Assembly: GCA_937928005.1 (NCBI GenBank)
Contig: CALFVD010000146.1
Span: 1-44,795, forward strand
Direction: 5' to 3'
Length of the DNA stretch: 44,795 nt
Origin: an uncultured Neomegalonema sp.
GTDB lineage: Bacteria > Pseudomonadota > Alphaproteobacteria > Rhodobacterales > Rhodobacteraceae
Below, piece after piece: positions 26,107-34,731 of the stretch. Under the pieces are notes generated by a model. The model was not told where the DNA came from. It searched no databases and saw nothing but the letters and a program-made list of their open reading frames with translations. Position 1 is the stretch's first letter; the number at the start of each line of letters is the position of its first letter. Both the position numbers and the translations under genes were made by a program.

Positions 26107-26756
26107 GTGAGATAGCTTCACAGGGCATCTCTTACAGGCGTTCACGGACCATGCGTTGCCTGTCGTGGCGGGATAACCATGTGGTCGATGCGGCGATGCG
26201 GGCGGTCTTCGCTACGACGGCAAAGAGCGTGATGGAGGCAAACTATCTGCTGCATCGCGGGTGCAACCGAATCAACGTCATGTTGACGATCAACGCGGGG
26301 CCGATGGCGCGGGATGGAGAAACTGCACAGGCGGTTCTCCGCCGCGTGATGAAGCTGTGCGTCAATCTCTATCGCAACGTGCCCCAGACCTTCGCGGGTG
26401 TATGGCGATACGAGATTGGCACCGACCGATATGGAGGTTGCCACTACCATATCGCCTTTCACGCCCCGCGCGGGATGCGCGACCGTCTGCTTGATGCCCT
26501 GCAAGGATGGTTTGATGAACCGCTCGACCTCAAGCGGTCGTCGCGGTCGTTTCGGAATCCGAAGTGGAAAGCCTATGGCATACGCGGCGGCTGGCAGTTG
26601 TGCCGCATCTATGAACTCGACGGCGCACTCGACTACATCGCCAAGGTGCTAACGGACGGGAACGGTGAACCCCTGTCGCGGGCGGAACGTCTGGGCAATG
26701 CACGGGTGCGGGAATACGCGACTTTCGGGAGACGGAACAAGGACCGGACACCATGA
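26094..26756 (+). CDS. HUH-type replication-initiation-like protein
   Basis: Predicted single-tyrosine HUH endonuclease, 220 residues, resembling Rep proteins of rolling-circle replicons, filamentous phages and phage satellites. Motifs occur in the right order: motif 1 RINVMLTINAGP, the His-hydrophobic-His motif in GGCHYHIAFHAP, and the Tyr motif DYIAKVL with the usual Y-x2-K spacing. Such proteins nick a single-strand origin and hold the 5' end on Tyr. The frame opens at TTG 26094 behind GAAGGGA; ATG 26151 (MRCLSWRDN) is an alternative giving 201 residues and starting nearer to conserved sequence. The stop overlaps the next gene's start (ATGA), coupling it to the terminase subunit gene. Exact family not recognised; function is inferred from motifs. 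Confidence 0.68.
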   Translation: MRRLSEIASQGISYRRSRTMRCLSWRDNHVVDAAMRAVFATTAKSVMEANYLLHRGCNRINVMLTINAGPMARDGETAQAVLRRVMKLCVNLYRNVPQTFAGVWRYEIGTDRYGGCHYHIAFHAPRGMRDRLLDALQGWFDEPLDLKRSSRSFRNPKWKAYGIRGGWQLCRIYELDGALDYIAKVLTDGNGEPLSRAERLGNARVREYATFGRRNKDRTP

Positions 26757-27247
26757 CTGACGAAACGGCAGACCGCGACGACAAGGGACAATTCGCCCCC
26801 GGCAATCAGCTTTGGCGCAGGCGGGCGGTGCATGGGCGTCCCCCCGTCTTTGCAAATGGTGACGATCTGTGGTCCGCCTGTGTCGAGTATTTCGAGTGGA
26901 GCGCGGCGAACCCGCTTTACGAATACAGGGCTTTCGCCAACGGTGCCGTGGTGCCAGTGCCGAAGATGCGGGCGATGACGCTCAAGGCGCTGTGGCTGCA
27001 TCTCGGCATCGACCGGACGACGTGGAGCGAGTGGCGGGCGCGATCCGATTTATCCCCCGTCACGTCCCGCGTGGATAGCATCATTCACATCCAGAAATTC
27101 GAGGGCGCGGCGGCGGGTCTGCTGTCCCCCAACATCATCGCCCGCGACCTCGGCCTTGCGGAGAAGTCGGAGCATACCGCCGATGCGGGCGGGAACACGC
27201 TGGCGGCATTGCTGGAGCGGGTCGCGAAGGATGGGGAGCGTCTGTAA
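26753..27247 (+). CDS. phage DNA-packaging protein, terminase small subunit (P22 gp3-like)
   Basis: Phage terminase small subunit, the protein that recognises packaging sites and hands DNA to the large terminase. At 164 residues it follows the P22 gp3-like package pattern: GNQLWRRRAVHGRPPVFANG, then a helical CVEYFEWSAANPLYEYRAFANGAVVPVPKMRAMTLKALWLHLGI, then DRTTWSEWRA, and the C-terminal EGAAAGLLSPNIIARDLGLAEK. No large subunit accompanies it, so alone it could act only by redirecting a helper phage's motor, as in PICI-type satellites. It overlaps the Rep-like gene by four bases and is followed by a hairpin at 27331-27361. Confidence 0.85.
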   Translation: MTDETADRDDKGQFAPGNQLWRRRAVHGRPPVFANGDDLWSACVEYFEWSAANPLYEYRAFANGAVVPVPKMRAMTLKALWLHLGIDRTTWSEWRARSDLSPVTSRVDSIIHIQKFEGAAAGLLSPNIIARDLGLAEKSEHTADAGGNTLAALLERVAKDGERL

Positions 27248-27330
27248 AAGGGGCGTGACCCGCACCTTGACCGCATACGACCGATGCGCGACACCGTTAA
27301 CGGAATGTGTGGAAAGCGATCCAGTTGCAT

Positions 27331-27370
27331 AGGGAATTGCCCCAAGAGTGGGCATTTCCCTATTGTTTTC
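27331..27370 (+). terminator. hairpin terminator between terS and mod
   Basis: AGGGAATTGCCC (27331-27342) pairs with GGGCATTTCCCT (27350-27361) with a single mismatch and a 7-base loop, followed by ATTGTTTTC. It should end the rep-terS transcript and leave the restriction system under its own promoter, which would lie in the short AT-richer stretch around 27360-27400. Confidence 0.55.
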
Positions 27371-27412
27371 GGTCTGTTGGTCGCTTTTCACACTGGTTGC
27401 GAGGGGATACGG

Positions 27413-28942
27413 ATGCCGACGCTACGCTGGTTGACGCGGGACGAGGATGTGCGGGCGGCGGAGGGGGTTCCGTATCGCCTGCTCGAAGAGGACGCGGCGC
27501 TGGGCTATGGCGATCCGGCGGCGGGCAACATGCTCATTCAGGGCGACAATCTGGAGGCGTTGAAAGCCCTGCTCCCCTATTATGCGGGGCAGGTGAAATG
27601 CATCTATATCGACCCGCCCTATAACACCGGCTCAGCCTTTGAGCATTACGACGACAACCTCGAACATTCCCGCTGGCTGGCCATGATGTGGCCCCGGCTC
27701 GAACTGCTGCGCGAGTTGCTGGCGGAGGACGGGTCGATCTGGGTGAGTATCGATGACCGGGAGGCGCATTATCTCAAGGTCATTATGGATGAAGTTTTAG
27801 GACGAAATTCATTTCTAAATTCAATTTGCTGGCAGAGCCGATACTCCGTATCTAGCGATGCGATTTTTTCAAATTCTCACAACACCATACATGTTTATGC
27901 GCAAGATGTATCGAAGTGGAAAGGTGTAAGAAATAGAATTACTCGTACTGAGAAGCAAGCGAAGCAGTACAATAATCCAGACAATGATCCAAGGGGGCCT
28001 TGGCGCTCTATCCCTTGGGATGCACCTAATATTCGTGAGAATTTATCTTATGAGATTGTAACTCCCAAGGGGTCAATTAAGCGTCCACCTAAAGGGCGTT
28101 GCTGGTCAAGAACAGAGGCGCAATGGCTTAGGTTAGTTGAAGATGGGCTGGCTTATTTTGGTAAGAATGAAGATGGCGCACCTGCATTCAAAAGGTTCTT
28201 GAAGGACGATCCCGGTGTAGTGCCGAATACGTGGTGGCAACACGAGGATGCAGGTCACACCGACGAAGCGAAAAAAGAGGCGTATGCCCTCCTTGGCGAA
28301 GAGCCTTTTGATACGCCTAAACCAGAGAGGCTAATTCAGCGCATATTACAAATCGCCACAAACCCCGGCGACCTCGTTCTCGACTCCTTCCTCGGCTCCG
28401 GTACGACGGCGGCGGTGGCGCAGAAGATGGGGCGGCGGTATATCGGCATCGAAATGGGCGACCATGCCGTCACCCATTGCGTCCCGCGCCTGCAAAAGGT
28501 CATCGACGGGGAACAGGGCGGGATTTCCAAGGCGCAGGACTGGCAAGGGGGCGGGGGCTATCGCTTCTATCGCCTCGGCCCGCCGGTCTTCGATGAAGAC
28601 GGACGCCTGCAACCCGATATCCGCTTTCCCGTATTGGCCGCGCATGTGTGGTTTGCGGAGACGGGCGCGCCCCTGACCGTACCTGATAGCCCATCGCTTT
28701 TTCTGGGCATCCAAGACGGCCATGGCTATGCCTTACTCTATAACGGTATTCTGGGCGATAAATCCGTCAATGGCGGCAATGTCCTGACCCGCAAAACGCT
28801 GGGCATTATCCGCGATGCTGCGGGCGATTTCGATGGCCCACTCACGGTCTATGGCGAACGCACGGCCCTGTCAGACACAACGCTCAAGGCGGAGCGCATC
28901 ACTTTCAAACAGACCCCTTATGATGTGAGGGCCAGAGCATGA
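27413..28942 (+). CDS. mod: type III restriction-modification methyltransferase (Mod)
   Basis: Site-specific adenine-N6 DNA methyltransferase, modification subunit of a type III system, 509 residues. It has the beta-class motif order: DPPYNTG (67-73, catalytic) early, and the SAM-binding DSFLGSGTTA (about 323-332) late. Between them, residues about 123-310 form the target recognition domain, whose DNA is visibly AT-richer than the flanks and uses different codons, suggesting a swapped cassette. The ATG at 27413 is chosen for its GAGGGG ribosome-binding site; the frame is open back to 27284 but the extra residues are not family-like. It is followed by the res gene 24 bases on, separated by a short tandem repeat. 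Confidence 0.93.
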   Translation: MPTLRWLTRDEDVRAAEGVPYRLLEEDAALGYGDPAAGNMLIQGDNLEALKALLPYYAGQVKCIYIDPPYNTGSAFEHYDDNLEHSRWLAMMWPRLELLRELLAEDGSIWVSIDDREAHYLKVIMDEVLGRNSFLNSICWQSRYSVSSDAIFSNSHNTIHVYAQDVSKWKGVRNRITRTEKQAKQYNNPDNDPRGPWRSIPWDAPNIRENLSYEIVTPKGSIKRPPKGRCWSRTEAQWLRLVEDGLAYFGKNEDGAPAFKRFLKDDPGVVPNTWWQHEDAGHTDEAKKEAYALLGEEPFDTPKPERLIQRILQIATNPGDLVLDSFLGSGTTAAVAQKMGRRYIGIEMGDHAVTHCVPRLQKVIDGEQGGISKAQDWQGGGGYRFYRLGPPVFDEDGRLQPDIRFPVLAAHVWFAETGAPLTVPDSPSLFLGIQDGHGYALLYNGILGDKSVNGGNVLTRKTLGIIRDAAGDFDGPLTVYGERTALSDTTLKAERITFKQTPYDVRARA

Positions 28943-28964
28943 GGATATGGGCATGAGGATATGG
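28937..28964 (+). repeat. two tandem 14-bp repeats at the mod-res junction
   Basis: GCATGAGGATATGG occurs twice in direct contact (28937-28950, 28951-28964), with GCATGA starting a third copy. The first copy includes the mod stop codon and the second supplies the GAGG ribosome-binding sequence for res. Copy-number change would alter the spacing but not the reading frame of either gene. Confidence 0.8.
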
Positions 28965-28966
28965 GC

Positions 28967-31642
28967 ATGATCCTCAAGGATTATCAGACCGCAACGCTCG
29001 CAACCCTGCGCCGCTATCTGGAGGATGCACGGGTCAGTGGCCCCGCAACCGCCTATGAGGCGATCACGACGGACCCCGAACAGGCCGCGCGCCTGCATGG
29101 CTATGGCGGGAAGTACAAGCCGCTCAAGTGGCGCGAGGGCGTGCCCTATGTCTGCCTGCGTCTGCCCACGGGGGGCGGCAAGACGATCCTCGCCGCGCAT
29201 TCGATCACGGTCGCCAAGGACGCATGGATCGAAAAGGATTACCCGCTGGTCCTGTGGCTAGTACCGACGAACACGATCCGGCGGCAAACCGTCGATGCGC
29301 TCAAGAACACTCGCCATGCCTATCGTAAGGTGCTGGACGAGGCATTCGACGGACGGGTGCGCGTGTTTGACATTGGCGACTTTACACAGATTGCGCCCCA
29401 TGACCTGCGCTCGAATTGCTGCATCGTGGTCGGTACGATCCAGACCTTGCGCGTCTCGAACACCGATGGCCGCAAGGTCTATGCCCATCACGAAATGCTG
29501 GAACCGCATTTCTCGGCTGTCTCGCCCAATACGGCGGGGCTGGAGCGCAACGATGACGGCCCACATAAGGGCGATATCCGTTTCAGTTTCGTGAACCTGA
29601 TGCACCTGCATCGCCCGCTGGTCATCATGGACGAGGCGCATAAGGCAGGCTCGAAGCTCTCTAAGGAAGTGTATGACCGCACGAACCCTTGCGCCTTGCT
29701 CGAATTCACGGCAACGCCCAAGGGCTTCAACAACATCCTGCATTCCGTCTCCGCTCAGGAATTGAAAGCGGAGGAAATGATAAAGATGCCGGTCGTTCTG
29801 GCGGAGCATCAAACATGGCAATCCGCAGTGAATGGCGCGATAGCCAAACGGGCGGAATTGCAGGAATACGCCGATAACGACCGTAAAGGCTATATCCGCC
29901 CCATCGTTCTGTTTCAGGCGGAGAGCAAGGGGAACGAGGTCACGGTCGATGTGCTCAAAAGCCATTTAATCGAACAGGAAAACATCGACCCGGCAAAGAT
30001 TGCCGTGGCCACGGGCGAACAGCGCGAACTCGATGGCCTAAATCTGTTCGATGCCGATTGTCCCGTCGAATTCATCATTACGATGGAGGCACTGAAAGAG
30101 GGGTGGGATTGCAGCTTTGCTTACGTCTTCTGCTCGGTCGCCAATATCCGTAGCGCGACCGATGCAGAGCAACTGCTGGGCCGCGTGCTGCGGATGCCCT
30201 ACGCCCAGAAGCGCAAGAATCCAAAGCTGAACAAATCCTATGCCGCGCTTATCTCGAAATCCTTCATGGAAGCGGCCCACGCCCTGCGCGACAAGCTGGT
30301 CGATATGGGCTTCAACGAAACCGAAGCCGAACAGAATATCGAAGCGGAAAACCCCGAAATGGGCGAAGGTCTGTTCGGTCGCCAGACCCGCCCCAAACCT
30401 TCTGTCTCGGTGGAGGTGGATATCGACCCGCAAGAGGTTGTGGGTATCGAAAAGGTGGCCCCCGGTAAGATCACCCTCGGTAAGTCGGACGAAGGGCGCA
30501 CCATCGTTAAGATCACGGGCTTTCTGAAAGCACGCGAGAAAGAACGCCTCTTCGAGAACACACCCGTTAAGGCGCATGGCGTGCTGCGCGAACGGATCGA
30601 AACCTATGAAGCGGAGAACCTACACGTCGCGACTCCCGCCGAACGGGGCGAGACGTTCATCGTTCCGCGCCTCATGGCATCGGTGCAGGGGGAAATGGTT
30701 TTCGCGGATACAGACATTCTCATGGAGCATCACGACTGGTCCCTGCGCGATCATCCCGCGCGGCTGGATAAATCCGAATTCAATGTGGTGGAGACGGCGG
30801 ATATCTTTGAGATACGGCTGGACGGCGATAAAGTGACGATCTCCGCAGCCGATATGACCGAACAGCTATTGCTCGAAGTCGATGTAGAGGGCTGGAGCGA
30901 CGCACATCTTGTTCGCTGGCTGGATAAGAAGATACGTGACCCGCGCATTGGCCAAGGCGAGTTGCTGGCGTGGCTGGGCGATGTCGTGACCTATCTGACC
31001 CGCGACCGCGCCCTACCCATCGCGCAGTTGATGCGCTGCAAATTTATCCTCGCCCGCAAGCTGGCCGATAAGTTGAACGCGATCCGGGCGGCGGAGCAAA
31101 ACACGGTCTATCAGCTTCACCTCTTCGCACCCGATGCCAAACCAGAAGTCAGTTTCGAGACGGGCTTTGAATTCTTTGATGGCATGTATGACGGCGTGCC
31201 GAAACATCGCGGCACGGTCTACGGCTTCAACAAGCATTTCGCAGGACCGGACGAGATACCCGCTTTCGACGGCAAGGACGGAGGCGAAGAACAGAAATGC
31301 GCGGTCATTCTGGACGGTATCCCGGAAATCGAATTCTGGTCGCGCAATGTCTCAAGGCATCCGAACTCGTTCCGCCTGCCAACGGCGACGGGCAATTTCT
31401 ATCCTGATTTCGTGGCCAAGCTGAACGACGGGCGCATCCTCGTGGTCGAATACAAGGGCCAACAACACGCCGATGAACAGGAAACCGCCGATACCCGCGC
31501 CAAGCGCATCATCGGTGAACACTGGCAATCGGTATCCGGTGGGCAGGGTGTGTTCGTGCTGGCAACAATGAAAACCGGCGACGCGGGCGAAATCCGTCAA
31601 CAGGTGAACGACGCTTTGGCGAGTGCAAAGCAACTATCCTGA
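28967..31642 (+). CDS. res: type III restriction enzyme (Res), ATP-dependent helicase-nuclease
   Basis: Restriction subunit of the type III system, 891 residues, which with Mod cuts unmethylated foreign DNA after ATP-driven movement. SF2 helicase motifs are clear: Walker A LPTGGGKT (about 66-73), DEAH box IMDEAHKAGSKL (about 220-230), LEFTATPKGF, and in the second RecA fold TMEALKEGWDCSFAYVFCSV and QLLGRVLRMP. The C-terminal PD-(D/E)XK nuclease is present as PDFVAKLNDGRILVVEYKG (about 814-832). No stop or frameshift was seen. The ATG at 28967 lies eight bases behind GAGG; 28961 adds two residues and is less likely. Confidence 0.94.
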   Translation: MILKDYQTATLATLRRYLEDARVSGPATAYEAITTDPEQAARLHGYGGKYKPLKWREGVPYVCLRLPTGGGKTILAAHSITVAKDAWIEKDYPLVLWLVPTNTIRRQTVDALKNTRHAYRKVLDEAFDGRVRVFDIGDFTQIAPHDLRSNCCIVVGTIQTLRVSNTDGRKVYAHHEMLEPHFSAVSPNTAGLERNDDGPHKGDIRFSFVNLMHLHRPLVIMDEAHKAGSKLSKEVYDRTNPCALLEFTATPKGFNNILHSVSAQELKAEEMIKMPVVLAEHQTWQSAVNGAIAKRAELQEYADNDRKGYIRPIVLFQAESKGNEVTVDVLKSHLIEQENIDPAKIAVATGEQRELDGLNLFDADCPVEFIITMEALKEGWDCSFAYVFCSVANIRSATDAEQLLGRVLRMPYAQKRKNPKLNKSYAALISKSFMEAAHALRDKLVDMGFNETEAEQNIEAENPEMGEGLFGRQTRPKPSVSVEVDIDPQEVVGIEKVAPGKITLGKSDEGRTIVKITGFLKAREKERLFENTPVKAHGVLRERIETYEAENLHVATPAERGETFIVPRLMASVQGEMVFADTDILMEHHDWSLRDHPARLDKSEFNVVETADIFEIRLDGDKVTISAADMTEQLLLEVDVEGWSDAHLVRWLDKKIRDPRIGQGELLAWLGDVVTYLTRDRALPIAQLMRCKFILARKLADKLNAIRAAEQNTVYQLHLFAPDAKPEVSFETGFEFFDGMYDGVPKHRGTVYGFNKHFAGPDEIPAFDGKDGGEEQKCAVILDGIPEIEFWSRNVSRHPNSFRLPTATGNFYPDFVAKLNDGRILVVEYKGQQHADEQETADTRAKRIIGEHWQSVSGGQGVFVLATMKTGDAGEIRQQVNDALASAKQLS

Positions 31643-31703
31643 TTTCTGGCGCTGTATCGCAGGCTATCGGATGCAGAAAATGCGATGCCCTACCGCGCGC
31701 AGA

Positions 31704-31730
31704 TGGGGGGACAAATGGGGGGACAGAAAA
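31704..31730. repeat. right-end copies of the TGGGGGGACA motif
   Basis: TGGGGGGACA occurs at 31704-31713 and again, extended to TGGGGGGACAGAAAA, at 31716-31730. The extended copy matches the left-end site at 26007 over 12 bases. Two copies at one end and one at the other suits an integrase arm-site arrangement. Confidence 0.5.
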
Positions 31731-31778
31731 CCTCCCCAAATGAGATTTCTCATTAACATCAGTCATTTAGCAATGAGT

Positions 31779-31794
31779 AATGGTGCCGCATAGG
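31779..31794. repeat. right attachment site within tRNA-Thr 3' end
   Basis: Identical to 25849-25864. Here it forms the acceptor stem 3' strand and CCA end of the intact tRNA gene, so integration restored a complete tRNA. Confidence 0.85.
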
Positions 31795-31856
31795 TGACTC
31801 GAACACCTGACCCCATCATTACGAATGATGTGCTCTACCAACTGAGCTAATGCGGC
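31781..31856 (-). tRNA. tRNA-Thr, anticodon CGT
   Basis: On the minus strand the 76 bases fold as a standard cloverleaf. Acceptor GCCGCAT pairs with ATGCGGC; the D arm GCTC...GAGC is followed by the anticodon stem CATCA/TGATG with loop TTCGTAA, giving anticodon CGT, which reads ACG (Thr). The T arm is AGGTG/CACCT with loop TTCGAGT, and A-CCA is encoded. It is the integration target of the island to its left. Confidence 0.95.
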
Positions 31857-31898
31857 GTAGGACGGGTGATACGGGCCATCCGTCAATAAGACGTTTCT

Positions 31899-32627
31899 CT
31901 AGCGACGATTTACGGGCGGGGCAACGGGATTTTTCGGTATTTTATCCAGAAGCGCAAGCATCGCGTCTTCGGAAGGGTGACTGGCTGCGCGTAAGCTGGC
32001 GGTGATGGGGTTGCCTTGCAGGGGCGCGAGGGCAGCGGAGCTAATGGCGATGATGTGGAGGGCGGGGAGTGTACCCGCTGGCAGGGATGCCGCCGCATCC
32101 GCCAATCGGCGCGCACTGCCGGGGGAATAGACGAGCGCGGTCGTGGTGGTGGCGAGGTGGGGGAGGATATCCGGCTCGAATCGCGGCAAAGTGACTGTGC
32201 GGTAGAGAATGGTCTCGCCTGTGTCGAAGCCCGCCGCGCGCAGGGGGTCGAGTGGGGAGCGCGTTATGGTTTCGCCGCGTGCATGGATTACCCGGCCCTT
32301 GGCGGGGGCGAGGGTTGAGAGAGCGAGGGCGGCGAGGGCGGCGGCATCACCATCGGCGGATAGGACAGAGCGAAACCCCGCTTTACGCAGGGTAGCGGCG
32401 GTGCGCTCGCCTACGGCAAGAATGGGTGTGGAATGGTCGATATCCTTGCCCGCCAATGCAGCGGCACCATTGGGGCTGGTGACGAGAATGGCTTGCGCGG
32501 GACCAACGACACCCTCTACCACCTCGATCTGAACCAGTGGCGCAATTACAGAACGGTATCCCCGTTGCAGCAGGCGGGCGGCGGTCGCCGTGGCCTGTGG
32601 GCGGGCGCGGGTTAGGAGGATTGTCAA
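31899..32627 (-). CDS. hemD: uroporphyrinogen-III synthase
   Basis: Cytoplasmic enzyme that closes hydroxymethylbilane with inversion of ring D to give uroporphyrinogen III, the branch point for haem, sirohaem and cobalamin. At 242 residues, with poor overall conservation as usual, it still shows ILLTRARPQATATAARL, LVTSPNGAAAL, TPILAVGERTAATLRKAGF and a late LVYSPGSARRLADAA. The start overlaps the hemC stop by four bases (ATGA), which supports both the call and the start. It ends just before the tRNA gene. Confidence 0.92.
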   Translation of the reverse strand: MTILLTRARPQATATAARLLQRGYRSVIAPLVQIEVVEGVVGPAQAILVTSPNGAAALAGKDIDHSTPILAVGERTAATLRKAGFRSVLSADGDAAALAALALSTLAPAKGRVIHARGETITRSPLDPLRAAGFDTGETILYRTVTLPRFEPDILPHLATTTTALVYSPGSARRLADAAASLPAGTLPALHIIAISSAALAPLQGNPITASLRAASHPSEDAMLALLDKIPKNPVAPPVNRR

Positions 32628-33565
32628 TGCTCGACGAAGAAGCCCGGACCCGCAAGCTGCTTGAGTTCAGCGCCCGCATCGAGGCCCATCGCGACGGCAT
32701 CGGATAGCGCCCCTTCGCGGCTGGTTTCGTGTCGCTCGGAGCCATCGGGGCGCAGGACTTCGCCCTTGAAGAGGAGCCGGTCGCCCTCGATCACCGCCAG
32801 CCCACCGATGGGTGTGCGGCAGGAGCCGTCTAGCGCGCCGAGGAACGCCCGCTCGGCGGCAAGGCGGGTGCCGCAAACCTCGCAATGCAAGGGGGCCAGA
32901 GCGGCGCGGATATCGTCGTCATCGCTGCGCGTTTCGATCCCGACGGCGCCCTGCGCTACCGCAGGCAGCATGGTGTCGGTTTCGATTACCATCGTGGCAA
33001 CATCGAGCATATCGAGGCGCGACAGACCCGCCATCGCGAGGAAGGTTGCATCGGCCTCGCCCGCGTCGAGTTTCTTGAGGCGCGTTTGTACATTGCCCCG
33101 GAACAGGCCGACTTTGAGGTCAGGGCGGCGGTGCAGGAGTTGGGCCTGACGGCGTAGGGAGGCCGTGCCGACCACCGCGCCCGCTGGCATGGCGTCGATG
33201 CTGGCATGGCGAGGGCTGACGAAAGCATCGCGCACATCTTCACGGGGCAGGAGCGCGACGATCTCCAGACCATCGGGCAGAGTCGTGGGCATGTCCTTCA
33301 TCGAATGGACGGCTAGATCGATGGTCTTGTCGTAGAGCGCCTCCTCCACCTCCTTAGTGAACAGACCCTTGCCGCCGATATCGCCAAGCTTTTTCTCCAA
33401 ACGTTTGTCGCCGGTCGTGATGATCTTGACGATGTCGATGGAATCATCGCCGAGGCCATGTGCCTCCTTCAGCCTTGCAGCGGTGTCATAGGCTTGGGCA
33501 AGGGCCAGCGGGCTGGCACGGGTGCCGATGCGGAAGGGGCGGTCAGGACCGTAAGGGACGCTCAT
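32624..33565 (-). CDS. hemC: hydroxymethylbilane synthase (porphobilinogen deaminase)
   Basis: Condenses four porphobilinogen molecules into hydroxymethylbilane. Full length (313 residues). Visible motifs: [14 protein letters not shown] at the start, [51 protein letters not shown] and the dipyrromethane-cofactor Cys249 in [11 protein letters not shown]. It pairs with hemD and diverges from tsaD across about 70 bases, the arrangement seen in many Rhodobacterales. Confidence 0.96.
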   Translation of the reverse strand: MSVPYGPDRPFRIGTRASPLALAQAYDTAARLKEAHGLGDDSIDIVKIITTGDKRLEKKLGDIGGKGLFTKEVEEALYDKTIDLAVHSMKDMPTTLPDGLEIVALLPREDVRDAFVSPRHASIDAMPAGAVVGTASLRRQAQLLHRRPDLKVGLFRGNVQTRLKKLDAGEADATFLAMAGLSRLDMLDVATMVIETDTMLPAVAQGAVGIETRSDDDDIRAALAPLHCEVCGTRLAAERAFLGALDGSCRTPIGGLAVIEGDRLLFKGEVLRPDGSERHETSREGALSDAVAMGLDAGAELKQLAGPGFFVEH

Positions 33566-33636
33566 GCGGTTGCGTTCTCCGTCGAAAGGCGTATGCGATT
33601 AACCATCGCGTAGCATGGCGCGAAGCAACAGGGAAG

Positions 33637-34731
33637 ATGTGCGTGACGACGGTGCTGGGGATCGAATCGAGTTGTGACGAGACGGCGGCGGCGGTCGTGC
33701 GCGGAGATGCGCGTATCGGGCGGGGCGAAATCCTATCGAATATCGTCTTTGATCAGATGGATTTGCACGCGGCCTATGGCGGCGTGGTGCCAGAGATTGC
33801 CGCCCGCGCCCATGCGGAAAAGCTGGATATAGCGGTGAGCCGCGCGCTCGATGAAGCAAAGGTCGCGCTGGACGCAGTAGATGCCATCGCGGTGACGGTC
33901 GGGCCGGGGTTGATCGGGGGACTGATATCAGCGGTCGCTTGCGCGCAGGGATTGGCGTTGGGGTCGGGTAAACCATTGGTGCCGGTCAATCATCTGGAAG
34001 GGCATGCGCTGACACCGCGCCTGACGGATGGGCTGGCCTATCCATATCTGATGCTACTGGTATCGGGGGGGCATTGCCTGTTTTTGATCGTACGCGGCCC
34101 CGGCGACCATGAGCGCATCGGCACCACCATAGACGATGCACCGGGGGAGGCGTTCGACAAAACCGCAAAGATGCTGGATCTGGGTATTCCCGGTGGGCCG
34201 AAGGTCGAGGCAAAAGCGATGGGCGGAGATGCGGGGCGCTTTGCCCTGCCTCGCCCGCTGATGGATCGCCCCGGATGTGATGTCTCGTTTTCAGGGTTAA
34301 AAACCGCCGTTCGGATGGTGCGCGATGGGCTGATTGCAGAGAGCGGGATGAGCGAACAGGATGTGGCCGACCTCTGCGCCGGGTTTCAAGCCGCGAGCCG
34401 CGACGTGCTGGTTGGTAAGTCTCGGCGGGCAATGGCGCGGTTTCGGGAGGAGTTTCCGGCGGTGGATGCGCCGGGGTTTGCCGTGGCGGGGGGCGTGGCG
34501 GCGAATACGGTGCTGCGGGCTGGCCTGAAAGATATGACGCAAGGTGAGGGATTCGCCTTTACTGCACCGCCCTTGGCGCTGTGTACCGATAACGGCGCGA
34601 TGATCGCTTGGGCGGGGTTGGAGCGGTTTGAGGCGGGGCTGACTGGCGACATGGTTCCCAAACCACGCTTTCCCATCGCGAGCAACCCGATGACGAGCAT
34701 CTGGTCAGGCAAGCGAGGGGCAAAAGTATGA
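33637..34731 (+). CDS. tsaD: tRNA N6-threonylcarbamoyladenosine transferase
   Basis: Transfers the threonylcarbamoyl group onto A37 of tRNAs that read ANN codons, acting with TsaB, TsaC and TsaE. Length 364. The ASKHA fold shows [16 protein letters not shown] at the start, the metal-binding [12 protein letters not shown] and NHLEGHAL histidines, [29 protein letters not shown] and [13 protein letters not shown]. The open frame extends back to 33460, but the extra N-terminus runs antisense into hemC and is rejected. ATG 33637 or GTG 33643 are both possible. It overlaps gpsA by four bases. Confidence 0.95.
   Translation: MCVTTVLGIESSCDETAAAVVRGDARIGRGEILSNIVFDQMDLHAAYGGVVPEIAARAHAEKLDIAVSRALDEAKVALDAVDAIAVTVGPGLIGGLISAVACAQGLALGSGKPLVPVNHLEGHALTPRLTDGLAYPYLMLLVSGGHCLFLIVRGPGDHERIGTTIDDAPGEAFDKTAKMLDLGIPGGPKVEAKAMGGDAGRFALPRPLMDRPGCDVSFSGLKTAVRMVRDGLIAESGMSEQDVADLCAGFQAASRDVLVGKSRRAMARFREEFPAVDAPGFAVAGGVAANTVLRAGLKDMTQGEGFAFTAPPLALCTDNGAMIAWAGLERFEAGLTGDMVPKPRFPIASNPMTSIWSGKRGAKV

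Larger units (their letters stand above)
25849..31794. mobile_element. integrated satellite-like or reduced-prophage island in tRNA-Thr
   Basis: About 5.9 kb bounded by the 16-bp att duplication. Contents from left to right: a truncated tyrosine-integrase start, an HUH Rep-like gene, a terminase-small-subunit gene, a hairpin terminator, and type III mod and res genes, all on the plus strand toward the tRNA. No capsid, portal, large terminase or lysis gene is present, and no intact integrase. TerS without structural genes is a hallmark of phage-inducible chromosomal islands, whereas the broken integrase points to decay. Either a minimal satellite using outside recombinase, or a prophage remnant kept for its restriction system, fits. 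Confidence 0.8.

Noticed and set aside
27284..27412. 43-codon N-terminal extension of Mod
   Set aside because: The extension runs through a hairpin terminator and is unlike Mod proteins; ATG 27413 has the ribosome-binding site.
33460..33636. 59-codon N-terminal extension of TsaD
   Set aside because: It lies antisense within hemC and precedes the conserved TsaD start.
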